Source: Opisthocomus hoazin
Taxonomy: Eukaryota; Chordata; Aves; Opisthocomiformes; Opisthocomidae
Direction: 5' to 3'
Assembly (NCBI RefSeq): GCF_030867145.1
Contig: NC_134416.1
Location: 18,047,514-18,111,513 of the forward strand
Length of the DNA: 64,000 nucleotides
Of this stretch, positions 45,001 through 57,710 are shown one piece after another (positions within the stretch are counted from its first letter, which is position 1; each line of letters starts with the position of its first letter). A model generated the notes under the pieces. It was not told where the DNA came from. It ran no database searches and saw nothing but the letters and a program-made list of their open reading frames with translations. The translations under genes and the position numbers were made by a program.

Positions 45001-46650
45001 TCAGATTAGTGAATTTAAGACTGTTTGAAAAATGTGGTTTTATTCCTTTGTTAAACTACAAAGGTCACATGAATCTTCTCCACCTCCTTTGTACTGAGAG
45101 AAATTAATCTCCCAGGCAATAATTAGTTGTATTTAAGATTTATTAGGTCTACAATTCATGTCTGATCATCCAAGCAAGGTGCTTGAGAGACAAATAGCTT
45201 TGTTTCCAGAGCATCTGGTTCGTTAGGCATTCCTGATGCTAGGGCATTGTTGACTCTGAGGCATTCAGGTGTTTAAATAGAAAGGTAGCACTAATGGTGA
45301 TGGAAGAATAGGCTTTGGGTTTGAATACAAAAATAATCTAGGAAAAAGTGGAGATTCTGGCAATGAAAGAGGACCAAAAAAAAAGATTAACTTCCCCAAT
45401 ATCTCTAACAATATTCTGTATCTCTGTTCTGAAGCATCTGCAAGTAAATATGCTCTCATGTTTTCTCCCAAATACAACATGTTTAGCTATTATTTATTTC
45501 ATGCAACTTGTTTGCTATCACTGTTCAGACAGCAATGAAGCTGTTGTTTCTTGGTATTCATAATGTTTCCTCAAGCAGAGGTGAATTTTTCAGTTGTCTG
45601 ACATCTGTCACTGGAGACATTGTCTGTGCATTTTAGGAAATGTAGAGTTGTAGCCCCAAACTAGCCATTTCCTGTTTTTTGTGATCGCTGTTGGATGTCC
45701 ATCATATTTGTCCAACCATATTTTGAGCAAGGAGTAGAGAAAATTAGAGTGGTTTTGTTTAGTGTGGTTAGCATTTTGAAATACGTTTTCATTCCACTTA
45801 GGGAAAAAAATAAAAGCTTTGATGCATGGATGAAAGCAAATAGCACCCTTACTCCAAGGCAGTCTCTCTAGTGGGCTGCCCCCAGCACAGATCACAGAAG
45901 CCCCAGTATTTCAAATTGCAGACAGTCTGGCAGGCAGGTTTGCCAAGAAATTAGGAAAATCTGACAGGCAGGTCTTATAAGGCTCCTGTTAGGATTCCTT
46001 TATTTGAATTTTATCACAGTCTCTTTCCATGAAACTTTCTCATTTTGATTAACTGGGAAATTCTGAGGAAATAGAAAATTCGTTCGAGGGTATTTTGAGC
46101 TAATGGTATTCATAGAATTTATTCCTATTGTTCACACTCATTAGAACATTGTGATTTCAGTAAAATTCTGGTATCATGAACATTTGAAGAAAGAGAAAGT
46201 TAAGCAGATCTTCCAAAAAGAGTAAAAGTTGTGCTGAAACTTGAAGAAGCATTTTCCTATAAAAGTGGAATGAAAATATTTGGATACCATTTTGACACGA
46301 AGATAGCTACTGCCAATGCCTTAATACAGGACGAGATCTTGTCTTTGCGATAAGATTGAATGAAAGATCGAACTAAAGACTGAAATTCACTGTAGGAAGA
46401 AGTTTCATTTTTTGAGGTGTTCTGCAGAGGTGGTTACTGTCTGGTCTTGGAAAACACTGAAAATAAACAAACCAAATAGTAGGGAATGAAGCTATTTTAA
46501 GGTAATGGCTTCTGGTTTCTGCAGTGTTTAGGGAATACTCAGCAAGAAGGAAAATATAAATATGAAAATCAAGACTGAGTGAGATTGAGTGCTGGGAAGT
46601 GAAAATGTGGATATGCTAACTGTATTACATTGAGCTTCTCAAAGAGCAAT

Positions 46651-47370
46651 TCAACAATTCTTCTGTTTGTTGCCACTAATGGCAGCAGCAGTAACCAAGT
46701 AACACAGAGAGAAATGATAGAGACCATTCTTTACTTTTCCCCAGAGAGTGCATCCTCTTTGGGAACCCTCAGTTTTGAGAACTAGTTTAATTGCAGTCAT
46801 TTTATCCTGCACGGCTATTGCACAACCAATGTGTAAAATGACTGGGATTAATTTCTTTCCTTTGTGTAACAGTGGATCCTGATGTACATTTATTTGGTTT
46901 TTACACGGAAAATAAGCCAAGTGGTTTGTAAAAGCCCAATAGCAGGTGGTGGTTTTATTGCCATCTACTGCACATGATGGTAATAATCTATATTTATAGT
47001 CCAATATGGAAATATTGTTATGTCCTATTAAAATGTAATAAATTTCATGTTTTACAGACAAGTTAAAGAATTGCATGGGAATATAATCATTATGTGCATT
47101 TGCCAAAGCAAAACAGGGGAAAGGGAGAGACAATTTAGTTTTCAGGCAGTTCAGATAAATGGGCTGCCAAGACGTTAGAATACTTAATTCACATAGAAAT
47201 GTGTGCACATCCAAAGGCTTTGGAGATGCTGAAGACACCTCATAAACCTCTGCACTTTTCCTGCTTGGAACACAGAGCTTCCAAGTTTTGGAGGAGACTT
47301 CCTTATATGCTGGAGGGAAGGTTGCCGTAGTGTCTTGGAAGAAGGAGGCTGTTAAAGTTGACTGTTTCAC
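46651..47370 (-). CDS. Unidentified 239-codon open frame
   Basis: I do not recognise the product. It is the longest open frame in the window that is not in a retroelement or microsatellite. The translation starts 'MKQSTLTASFFQDTTATFPP', contains nine Cys and scattered Tyr/Phe/Ile-rich strands ('HEIYYILIGHNNISILDYKY', 'CYWAFTNHLAYFPCKNQ') and ends 'SGNKQKNC'. There is no obvious signal peptide or clear transmembrane helix; the 'PVILHIGCAIAV' stretch is only mildly hydrophobic. Flanks look unique and no poly(A) scar or CR1 tail is attached. It could be an exon, a decayed gene, an old viral fragment or chance. Confidence 0.2.
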   Translation of the reverse strand: MKQSTLTASFFQDTTATFPPAYKEVSSKTWKLCVPSRKSAEVYEVSSASPKPLDVHTFLCELSILTSWQPIYLNCLKTKLSLPFPCFALANAHNDYIPMQFFNLSVKHEIYYILIGHNNISILDYKYRLLPSCAVDGNKTTTCYWAFTNHLAYFPCKNQINVHQDPLLHKGKKLIPVILHIGCAIAVQDKMTAIKLVLKTEGSQRGCTLWGKVKNGLYHFSLCYLVTAAAISGNKQKNC

Positions 47371-48765
47371 AGTCTCTCTGGAAGAGTGAGACTAGCAGGA
47401 AGGAACCCGTGCAAGAAAATAAACACATAAATAAAGTAAAAGACCACCTTGCATTGAAAAGATGAGTACTTTTAGGACATTATTAAACAGAAATCCTTCC
47501 CCACTGATTAGCTGCATTTTCAGTGAAATGAGCCATGTAGAGGCCAGTATCAATGGCAGGAACTGTGTCAGATATGAGTTGACTGGAAACTGCTTCTGCT
47601 TCTGACATTTTGTGAAGGTTGGGTGGGTGCATGTATTTCAGGGTTGATGAATTATTTCTTTTTTCTGCATGTTTTTAATTAAGGTAACATTTGACTGACC
47701 ATGTACGGAAGTCAGGGCTAAGCCATGACATGACCAATTGAAGATGACATTCCCTGCATCCCACGGTACTTTAACATTAATTAGAGCCATAAAACAGTGT
47801 TGTTATCATGTTTGGTTATGATTTGTGTGGCTGTCATTAACTTCAGAGCCATTCTGGTTCTGAACACAAGCCTGTGTGTCACCACTGGACCCATATCTGA
47901 TCCAGGTGTGAATGGCTGTCAGGGCTGGTACCTGGTGGGTACACTTTAAATGGATATATATGAAATATCACTCCACCATTTTGTTTTATTTTCGGATATA
48001 GGTTTTCCATATCCTTTTAGTTACTATGAATCATTACAGAGAATGAGAGAGACAAAATTTAATCATGATATATTTTACAGTCCTCACACCTCTTAGTCTG
48101 AGAACCTGTCACTCACCTTTGCCTCCTTTTGCTAATGCACTGCTGTAGCAGTGTCAAAGACATAAACAGATCACAAGCATAGTAGTACAGTGTAAACTCT
48201 TCCTGTCCTTTTAATTGGGACTAAAACCTCTAAAATGCAGATTTGAGATTTCTATCTTCATTCCACACACACAGTTACTTTAGCAAACAATCCATGAGAA
48301 GTGCTCATTCCTCACAGGATCAACGTGATTCTAATTTTTTTAAATACATATACTTTAATTTCCCAACTTTTGGGATATCACATCTGTGATTTAGAAGAAA
48401 AACTCAGAGGTTTTTGGTTTTCATTTTGTGTATACATCACGTAGTCCTTTTTAGAAATACTGGGCAGCTGGCTTTCTGCCTATACTCAAATGGGTCTTCA
48501 CTAGGAAGTTAATGTATCTGAGGAAGAAATTGGTCTGATCAGTGATCTTTCACCACAGCTTCCTTGCCAAGACTCATTTCAATATTTTTTTTTTTCCATT
48601 TTTGTCTTTCCTGCAGATGAATTACTAGAGAAGCCATTTTGTTTCCAGTAGTTGAAAAGTAGAAAAACAAGATAGCTACTGTTTCTGGCAATCTCGTTGT
48701 GACTGTACTTGAAGAAGTACAACTACAGATATTTTCAGGATTTGATGGTTTAGTCTTTAAGTAAG

Positions 48766-51704
48766 GTTAAACTCGGTTCCAAGGGGGAAGGGGACATCGC
48801 CCACCTCACTAGGGATGAGCCCAGGCTTGCCGTGCCAGGATCAGGGGTGAGATTGACAGCCCAGCTCAAGTGTGTCTATACCAACGCACGTAGCATGGGT
48901 AATAAACAGGAGGAGCTGGAAGCCATTATACCGCAGGACGACTACGACTTGGTCGCCATCACAGAAATGTGGTGGGACAACTCGCATGACTGGCATGCTG
49001 TCATGGATGGCTACAGACTCTTTAGGAAAGACAGGCCAACAAGGAGGGGTGGTGGAGTTGCTCTATATGTGAGGGAGCAAGTAGAATGCATTGAGCTTGG
49101 CCTGGGGGCAGATGAACGAGCTGAGAGTTTATGGGTTAGAATTAAGGGACAGGCTCATAAGGGTGACGTTATGGTGGGTGTGTACTACAGGCCACCTGAC
49201 CAGCAGGAGGAAGTTGATGAGGCCTTCTACAGGCAGCTGCAAGCAGCCTCACAATCCCAGGCCCTGGTTCTCATGGGGGACTTCAACCACCCTGACATTA
49301 GCTGGGAGGACCATATAGCTAGGCAGGCACAATCCAGGAGGTTCCTACAGAGCATCGATGATAACTTTCTGATGCAAGTGGTGGAGGAACCAAAAAGGAA
49401 AGGCGCTCTGCTGGACCTTGTATTACAAACAAGGAGGGACTGGTGGAGGATGTGAAGGTTGGAGGTAGACTTGGCTGCAGTGACCATGAAATGGTGGAGT
49501 TGAGGATCCTGTGTGGAGGAAGCAGGGCAATAAGCAGGATCAAAACCTTGGACCTCAGGAGGGCTAACTTTGGCCTCTTCAAGGAGCTACTGGGAGGAAT
49601 CCCGTGGGTCAGGGATCTCGAAGGCAGGGGTTCCAAGAGTGCTGGTCGCTCTTTAAACGTCACTTCCTCCATGCTCAGGAGTGGTGCATCCCCCTGAGAA
49701 AGAAATCTAGCAAAGGAGGCAGGAGACCTGCATGGTTGAACAAGGAGCTTCTAGCGGAGATCAGATGGAAGAGAAGGGTCCATGGAATGTGTAAAGAGGG
49801 GCAGGCCACTTGGGAAGAGCACAGGAATGTGGTCAGAGCATGCAGGGATGCGACGAGGAAGGCCAAGGCCCACCTGGAATTGAAGCTGGCAAGGAATGTC
49901 AAAAACAACAAGAAGGGCTTCTTCAACTACATCAGCAGCAAAAGGAAGGCTAGGAACAATGTGGGGCCACTGCTGAATGTGGCGGGTGTCCTGGTGATGG
50001 AGGATGTAGAGAAGTCAGAGCTACTGAATGCCTTTCTTGCTTCAGTCTTCAGTGCCAAGGCAGGTCCTCAGGAATCCCAGGCCCCGGAGGTAAGAGAACA
50101 AGACCACACAGAGGATGACTTTCCCTTGGTCGAGGAGGACTGTGTGAGGGATTGCTTAAGTGATCTGGATGCCCACAAGTCCATGGGCCCCAATGGAATG
50201 CACCCGCGACTGCTGAGGGAGCTGGCGGATGTCATTGCTGAGCCACTCTCCACCATCTTTGAGAGGTCCTGGAGGACAGGAGAGGTGCCCGAGGACTGGA
50301 GAAGGGCCAGTGTCACTCCAATCTTCAAAAAGGGCAAGAAGGAGGACCCAGGGAACTACAGGCCGGTCAGTCTCACCTCCATCCCGGGAAAGGTGATGAA
50401 GCAGCTTATCATGGAGGTCATCATCAAGCAAGTGGAGGAAAAGAAGGTTATCAGGAGTAGTCAGCATGGATTCACCAAGGGGAAATCATGCCTGACCAAT
50501 CTGATAGCTTTCTACGATGGCATGACTGGCTGGGTAGATGACGGGAGAGCCGTGGATGTTGTGTACTTCAGCAAGGCTTTCGACACATAACATCCTCCTA
50601 GGCAAGCTCAGGAAGTGTGGGCTGGATGAGTGGTCAGTGATGTGGATTGAGAACTGGCTGAATGGCAGAACTCAGAGGGTTGTCATCAGTGGCTCTGAGT
50701 CTAGTTGGAGGCCGGTAACTAGTGGTGTCCCCCAGGGGTCAGTACTGGGCCCAGTCTTGTTTAACTTCTTCATCAACGACCTGGATGAAGAGTTAGAATG
50801 TACCCTCAGCAAGTTTGCTGATGGCACAAAACTGGGAGGTGTGGTGGATACACTAGCAGGGTGTGCTGCCATTCAGCGAGACCTGGACAGGCTGGAAAGT
50901 TGGGCAGAGAGGAATCTGATGAGTTTCAACAAAGGCAAATGCAGGGCCCTGCACATGGGGAGGAACAACCCCATGCATCAGTACAGGCTAGGGGTGGACC
51001 CGCTGGAGAGCAGCTCTGTGGAGAGGGACCTGGGTGTCCTGGTGGATGACAGGTTGACCATGAGCCAGCAGTGTGCCCTGGCTGCCAAGAAAGCCAATGG
51101 GATCCTGGGATACATTATGAGGAGTGTGGCCAGCAGGACAAGGGAGGTTCTCCTTCCCCTCTACACTGCCCTAGTGAGGCCTCATCTAGAGTACTCTGTC
51201 CAGTTCTGGGCTCCCCACTTCAAGAAAGATGAGGAGCTACTGAAAAAAGTCCAGCGGAGGGCTACAAGGATGGTTAGGGGACTGGAGCATCTCTCCTATG
51301 AGGAGAGGCTGAGGGAGCTGGGCTTGTTCAGCCTGAAGAAGAGAAGGCTATGAGGGGACCTGATAAATGTTTATAAATATCTGAAGGGTGGGTGTCAAGA
51401 GGATGGGGCCAAACTCTTTTCAGTGGTGCCCAGCGACAGGACAAGGGGCAATGGGCACAAACTGAAGCACAGGAAGTTCCAGCTGAACATGAGGAAGAAC
51501 TTCTTCACTCTGAGGGTGACGGAGCACTGGAACAGGCTGCCCAGGGAGGCTGTGGATTCTCCTTCTGTGGAGATATTCAAGACCCACTTGGATGTGGTCC
51601 TGTGCAGCCTGTTGTAGGTGAGACTGCTTCAGCAGGGGGGTTGGACTAGATGATCCACAGAGGTCCCTTCCAACCCCTAACATTCTGTGATTCTGTGATT
51701 CTGT
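48766..51704 (+). mobile_element. CR1: Long CR1 LINE (ORF1-ORF2 junction to tail)
   Basis: This is the longest CR1 in the window at 2.9 kb. It begins in the spacer before ORF2 ('GGGGACATCGCCCACCTCAC'), spans endonuclease, reverse transcriptase and C-terminal region, and ends in two to three ATTCTGTG units near 51704. ORF1 and the 5' UTR are missing by 5' truncation. It is closely similar to the copy fused to U1. Confidence 0.96.
48832..51617 (+). pseudogene. CR1 ORF2 (endonuclease-reverse transcriptase)
   Basis: The N-terminal apurinic-type endonuclease is readable: 'KCVYTNARSMGNKQEELEAI', 'DLVAITEMWWD' (catalytic Glu), 'GVYYRPPD' and 'LVLMGDFNHPDISWED' (GDFN). Frame changes near 49435 and 49640 lead to the linker and reverse transcriptase ('WRRASVTPIFKKGKKEDPGN', 'SQHGFTKGKSCLTNLIAFYD', '[11 protein letters not shown]'). 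Another frameshift near 50585 precedes '[19 protein letters not shown]' and 'FADGTKLGG'. As in the copy at 22769, the second catalytic Asp is Gly (GGC at 50823-50825). A TGA at 51351-51353 breaks the C-terminal part, which ends at TAG 51615-51617. It cannot be active. Confidence 0.94.
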
Positions 51705-52473
51705 AAGGTGCAGGCCTTTTGGAGATGTAGGAAGCCGATTTTTCAGGCACAATGAAGACTTTCATATTAAGAATCTAAGCTGAATAAACCTGATAAACAA
51801 TATTTTCATTAAAATTATAAATTTGATTGTGAGAAGAAAGGCAGAACTATTAATGGAAAGGAAGATTTAGAAACTTATGCATAGAAGGAAGAAAGAAAAC
51901 CTCTAACAGATCAGTGTGATCACATAGTGAAAACAAGGTACTATCTATCTTACTTGTAAAAGAACTGACTCATTAAAACAGTGCTGTACCAAGCCTCCTC
52001 AGTAAATATATTTAGTTTGGAGTCTCTGATCCTCTATCAGTAATTAAAAAGGAGATGGGAGAAATTTATCTCAGCAGTTTACTAAAGGCCATGGATATGC
52101 CTGTGAAATGGTATTAAATGCAATTCAGGTTTGTTAAAGGTAGATCATACCTTTGATATTATCACTCTTCGATAAAAATCTCCCTACATTTCTAGACAGA
52201 AAAAAATCAGTAAATCTCACTCTTCTTCACACAATGTCACAGGAAAAAATACTAATTATATTGGAAAAGATTGTGATTAGGACAAGAATTCCAAAGTAGA
52301 AAAACTGAGTAAAAGAAAGATAATGTTTTGTATTGAAAGAGCAATTTCAGGGTGGGGAAGGCAAGTATTACTATCAGTGTTGCAAGTGATCTCTTTTAAA
52401 GTACTCTCTATGATTTTGACAAAAAAAGGAGGACTGGGTGAAAGAAACATGGTACAAAATATTTTTTTTTCTC
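51705..52473. other. Unique AT-rich sequence
   Basis: Nothing recognised. Confidence 0.6.
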
Positions 52474-53130
52474 TGTTCTGGTTTAACCTGGCAGCCAGTA
52501 ACTAAACACTAGATAGTCACTTGTGCACCCCAACACTTCCCTCCCAGAGTGGGGTGGGGAAATGGACAAAAGGTAAAACTCATGGGTTGAGGTAAAGACA
52601 GTTTCAGAAGACAACAAAGCAAACACTAACACTAATATTACTACTACTACTGCTACTGCTACTGAATTTGCAAAACAAACTACACACAATACAATTTTGT
52701 CACCCCTCGACAATCGATTCGCAGCCAGTCCCCGATTTCTCAGAGAAAAGATCAGTCATGGATTTCTCGGAGAAAAGATCAAACCCCTGGAAAAAGTTTG
52801 AACTCCTGGACAAGAGAGGATTCAAGCTCAAGGGAAAGAGAAGATAAGAAAAGGGATTCCTACCCTTTGGCCAACATCCGTTTATAAATTCAGCGTGACG
52901 TCTATGGTATCAAATATTTCCATTGGGCACCTTGGCCTAGCTGCCTGCCTATGCTGCCTCCCATCTTCTGCACACTTGCTTATTAGCTGAATATGGGACT
53001 AGAAAATGTCCTTGATCTTTTAGCAACAATTAAAAATTTCAGTGTATAATCAACGTTCTTTGCATGCTAAATCCAAAATACCGCACCTACTGGGAGAAAA
53101 ATTAACTCTATCCCAGCTGAAACCAGGACA
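52474..53130 (-). repeat. Solo LTR (ERVL-related bird family)
   Basis: A 657-bp LTR in antisense orientation. On the minus strand it begins TGTCCTGGTTTCAGCTGGGA and ends GGTTAAACCAGAACA. Flanking bases are TTCTC (52469-52473) and GTCTC (53131-53135), a near-match target duplication. Inside are a (TAC/TGC)n run near 52638-52665 and an imperfect duplication around GATTTCTC(A/G)GAGAAAAGATC near 52734-52780. The first and last bases resemble the LTR of the ERVL provirus at 32867, suggesting a related family. Confidence 0.88.
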
Positions 53131-53903
53131 GTCTCTATGTATCAATCAAAGACAGTTAATGTGGTAATTCCTACCATAAATAGAATTTATGATCTATTGA
53201 TACATGCCTATTGCTTGCATTATGTTTTACTGTGCAATAAATTAATTTTGTTTTCTTTGATTGAGAAATTTCATATGGACAAGCCATCCTCTGAAGTTCA
53301 AAAGGATTACTTGTATCATTAAACTTATCCATATATTCAAATATTTTGTGCAAAGATTCCTTCATATTGGAACAAATTTCCAGAACTTGCTATATAGGAA
53401 TGCTAATACCCAAAGTAATTACCTCCATGTTTTTCTCATTCTGAGACTTAAAGGGTAAGTTAACAGTGATGTTTCACCCCTGAATTTCTTAGCTGTTGCT
53501 ACTTCTGTTCAGATCTGTGAAGTTATTTAAACTACTTTTTTGGTATTTAATAAACTGTACTATTCTCTTGAAAGACACTTTATTTCCCTTAAGAGTGTAA
53601 AGGACAAAATTTTTTTTTTTTCAAATTGTTTACCTTGGTAAATATTTTTAAAAAAAGAAAGAACAATGAGTAAGCAAAAAATACTCTACCCAAAACCTAT
53701 GAAGCTTGTAGTAAATCATCAATGTAATAATGTAATAAAGTTAGCAGCTATGCAAGCTATTTATGGGACATGAAATGCATTTGAGACCGTGTTTCTCTTT
53801 GTGATAAATATCACTGGAATTCCAGATAGCTATGGATTATTTGATAAAAGAGATGCAGAATTGTAAAATTAGAATTGGAAAATGGATTTAATTTTAATCT
53901 TTC
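53131..53903. other. Unique AT-rich sequence
   Basis: Nothing recognised; a T-run lies near 53609-53622. Confidence 0.6.
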
Positions 53904-54026
53904 CATCACCATTTCACGGAGAAGGATCTATTTAGAGAATCACAAAACCATTGAATTCTGTAAGATCACCATTTCACGGAGAAGGATCTATTTAGAGAAT
54001 CACAAAACCATTGAATTCTGTAAGAT
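53904..54026. repeat. Exact 60-bp tandem duplication
   Basis: Two copies of a 60-bp unit, starting at 53904 and 53964, show no mismatch over the whole second unit. The unit contains TTTCACGGAGAAGGATCTAT and AGAATCACAAAACCATTGAA. The latter resembles an old CR1 tail on the minus strand, so the duplication covers the end of the adjacent CR1. Confidence 0.9.
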
Positions 54027-54610
54027 GAACAGTATCTGGGGAGGTCTAGGTAGATCCACACTACTGCTCACAGCAAGCCCAATTAGGGTCTGGTTAGGAT
54101 TTGTCCAGGAAAGTCCTGAATATCCCCAAGGATGGAGACTTCACAGTCTCTCTGGGCAACGCTTTTCAGTATTTGACTATCCTCATGGTAATTCCCCCTG
54201 TTCTCCCTTCACATCAAGGTTTCCTACGTTGTAGCAAGGACATTGAATAGTATTAGCCCCTATACTTATTCCTGAGTGATGCCGATACTAACCAGTCAGA
54301 CTGTGTATCTTTGGTCACAGCCCACTGGGCCTAGTGATCCAGCCAGTTTTCTCAGCCCCTTCCATTTACCCAATTCATATATCACCAGTTTGACTCTAAG
54401 GACACCCTGTGACACTATGTCAAATACCTTACCTGAGTCAACATATACAACACTAAGTTCTTCCCCACTTGTCCCCAAAGCTAGAATGCAATCAGCTTGG
54501 TTGGGCAGTATTTGTTGTTGGCAAGTCCATGCTGGCTGTTCCCAATCACTTTCTTCTGTCCATGTGCCTGGATGTGACATCTGGGAGGATGTCTTTACTG
54601 AAAGAGGACA
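54027..54610 (-). mobile_element. CR1: Old CR1-like LINE fragment, internally deleted
   Basis: On the minus strand the left part matches a CR1 3' region (+ strand 'AGTCCTGAATATCCCCAAGG', 'GGAGACTTCACAGTCTCTCT'). The right part encodes a decayed reverse transcriptase ('ELSVVYVDSGKVFDIVSQGV', equivalent to the [11 protein letters not shown] region of the copy at 48832, and a following 'YELGKW'). The palm core between them is missing, so an internal deletion is inferred. Confidence 0.7.
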
Positions 54611-56183
54611 ATCAAGAAAGGACAAAGAAAAGTAAACACAGCAAAGAATCATTTTATACACCGACGAAAAATATTAAATATGCTAGAATGAGATACCTCC
54701 TTGTTGGCAGAAAGTACCTTTAGGACATGAGCTGTGCTTATCACAAAATCTGTGCATTTGCATAGCAGACTCTTTCGGGCCAGAAATCTGCTGTTTCTTC
54801 ATGAGAGTAGACACAACAAGCCCGAAACAGAACAGCTGGAGATACTGGCCAGATATGAGAAAAAAAAAAAAAAACAAAGCCAAAAATAAGAATTTTGTTT
54901 GCTCAGAAAAAAATGGAAGACATTTAAAGCAGTCCTGATTTTGACTTTTGCAAGTCCCAGAATTTACAGGTGGAGTTTCTTCACACTAAAGTCTTTGTTT
55001 GAGCTTTCCTTGGGCTTTGGTGTTTACAAGTATTGAGCGTGGATTTACATTGTTGCTGATATTGTGTCAGTAAAACCAAATGACTACTGTTTTTGAAGGG
55101 ACGCAGTCAGGATAAGGGTAATATTTTCGGAAATTTTTTTGGTCTGCTATTACCCCCAGACAACCCTGAGCAGACTTTTTTCCCAACTCCCCACTCAGTA
55201 AATTCTGGAAAACCACCAGCAAAAGAAGAAAATAGACAAGGCAATAGAAGTAATCTCTTCTTTGGGCCTGTGGACTAGCTCTAGAAAATGGAACAGAGGT
55301 GTGGGAGTAGGGTCAGATTGAAGTTTAAGGGTAAGTCCCAAACTGTCTTCATACGTGCTGAGTTCAGTATGGCTATGCCTTTCTCAATGGAGCAATCTCT
55401 GTCCCTTTTGAGGGCAGAGAAAATCTTGATGATCAGAAGCTTTAGTGACAGTCCCTCACACTGAGCCCTTTCTGGTGTAAAAGAATGGAAAAAATCCATC
55501 TGAGTCTACTGAAATTTTTCACTCATTTAAAAATATTTTAATGTTTAATGTTTTTACTGTCTAAATCTTGGAATGTGAAATTCAAAAAACATTTTGAATA
55601 TTAATTGAATTGTTCATTTCCTTTACAATTTTCATAAAAGTGTGCTGAATAGTTGCAAGAAATCTGATATGTCAACCTTTTTTCAAAAGTGTTAGTTCAG
55701 CTAAATTTACATTTTTTAATTCTCCCATACCAAAAAAGTTTTGTTGAAATACATTTCTTCTAGTTGTGTTAAAGATTATTTTTCCATTATTCCATCACAA
55801 GAGCTAGGAGAATAATTGATATCTGGGAAATCTTAAGTGCAATGCAGCAACTGCCAGAAGTGCTGTCAAAGCATAGACTGGGAAGTGCAACATTCTATTG
55901 GGCCTTCTACATGGCTTCCAGTTCCATGACATGGCCTGTTGACACCAAAATTTATGTGTTAAACATAGAACTGTGCTTAGTGTCAGGGGAATGGTGCAAC
56001 CTCTGAATCCCAGTAAGTCTAAAATAGGTTCTGGATTAGATTAGTGCATTCTAAATTAACTGTCTCAATGGCAGGAAGAATCACCATCTAGAAATGTGTC
56101 TCCCTCTGCACTGATTGTACAGGAATCACTACAGAATCGAAATAAAAAGCTGACTAAAACATTTACTGGAAGGCTCAAATGTG
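54611..56183. other. Unique AT-rich sequence
   Basis: Nothing recognised; an A-run lies near 54860-54874. Confidence 0.6.

Positions 56184-57710
<1,527 letters not shown>

Larger units (their letters stand above)
39469..48765. other. Mostly unique AT-rich sequence
   Basis: About 9.3 kb. I recognise only a candidate LTR at 41748-42010 and an unexplained open frame at 46651-47370, listed separately. Simple A/T runs occur at about 39923, 40390-40415 and 41505-41607. Confidence 0.55.
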
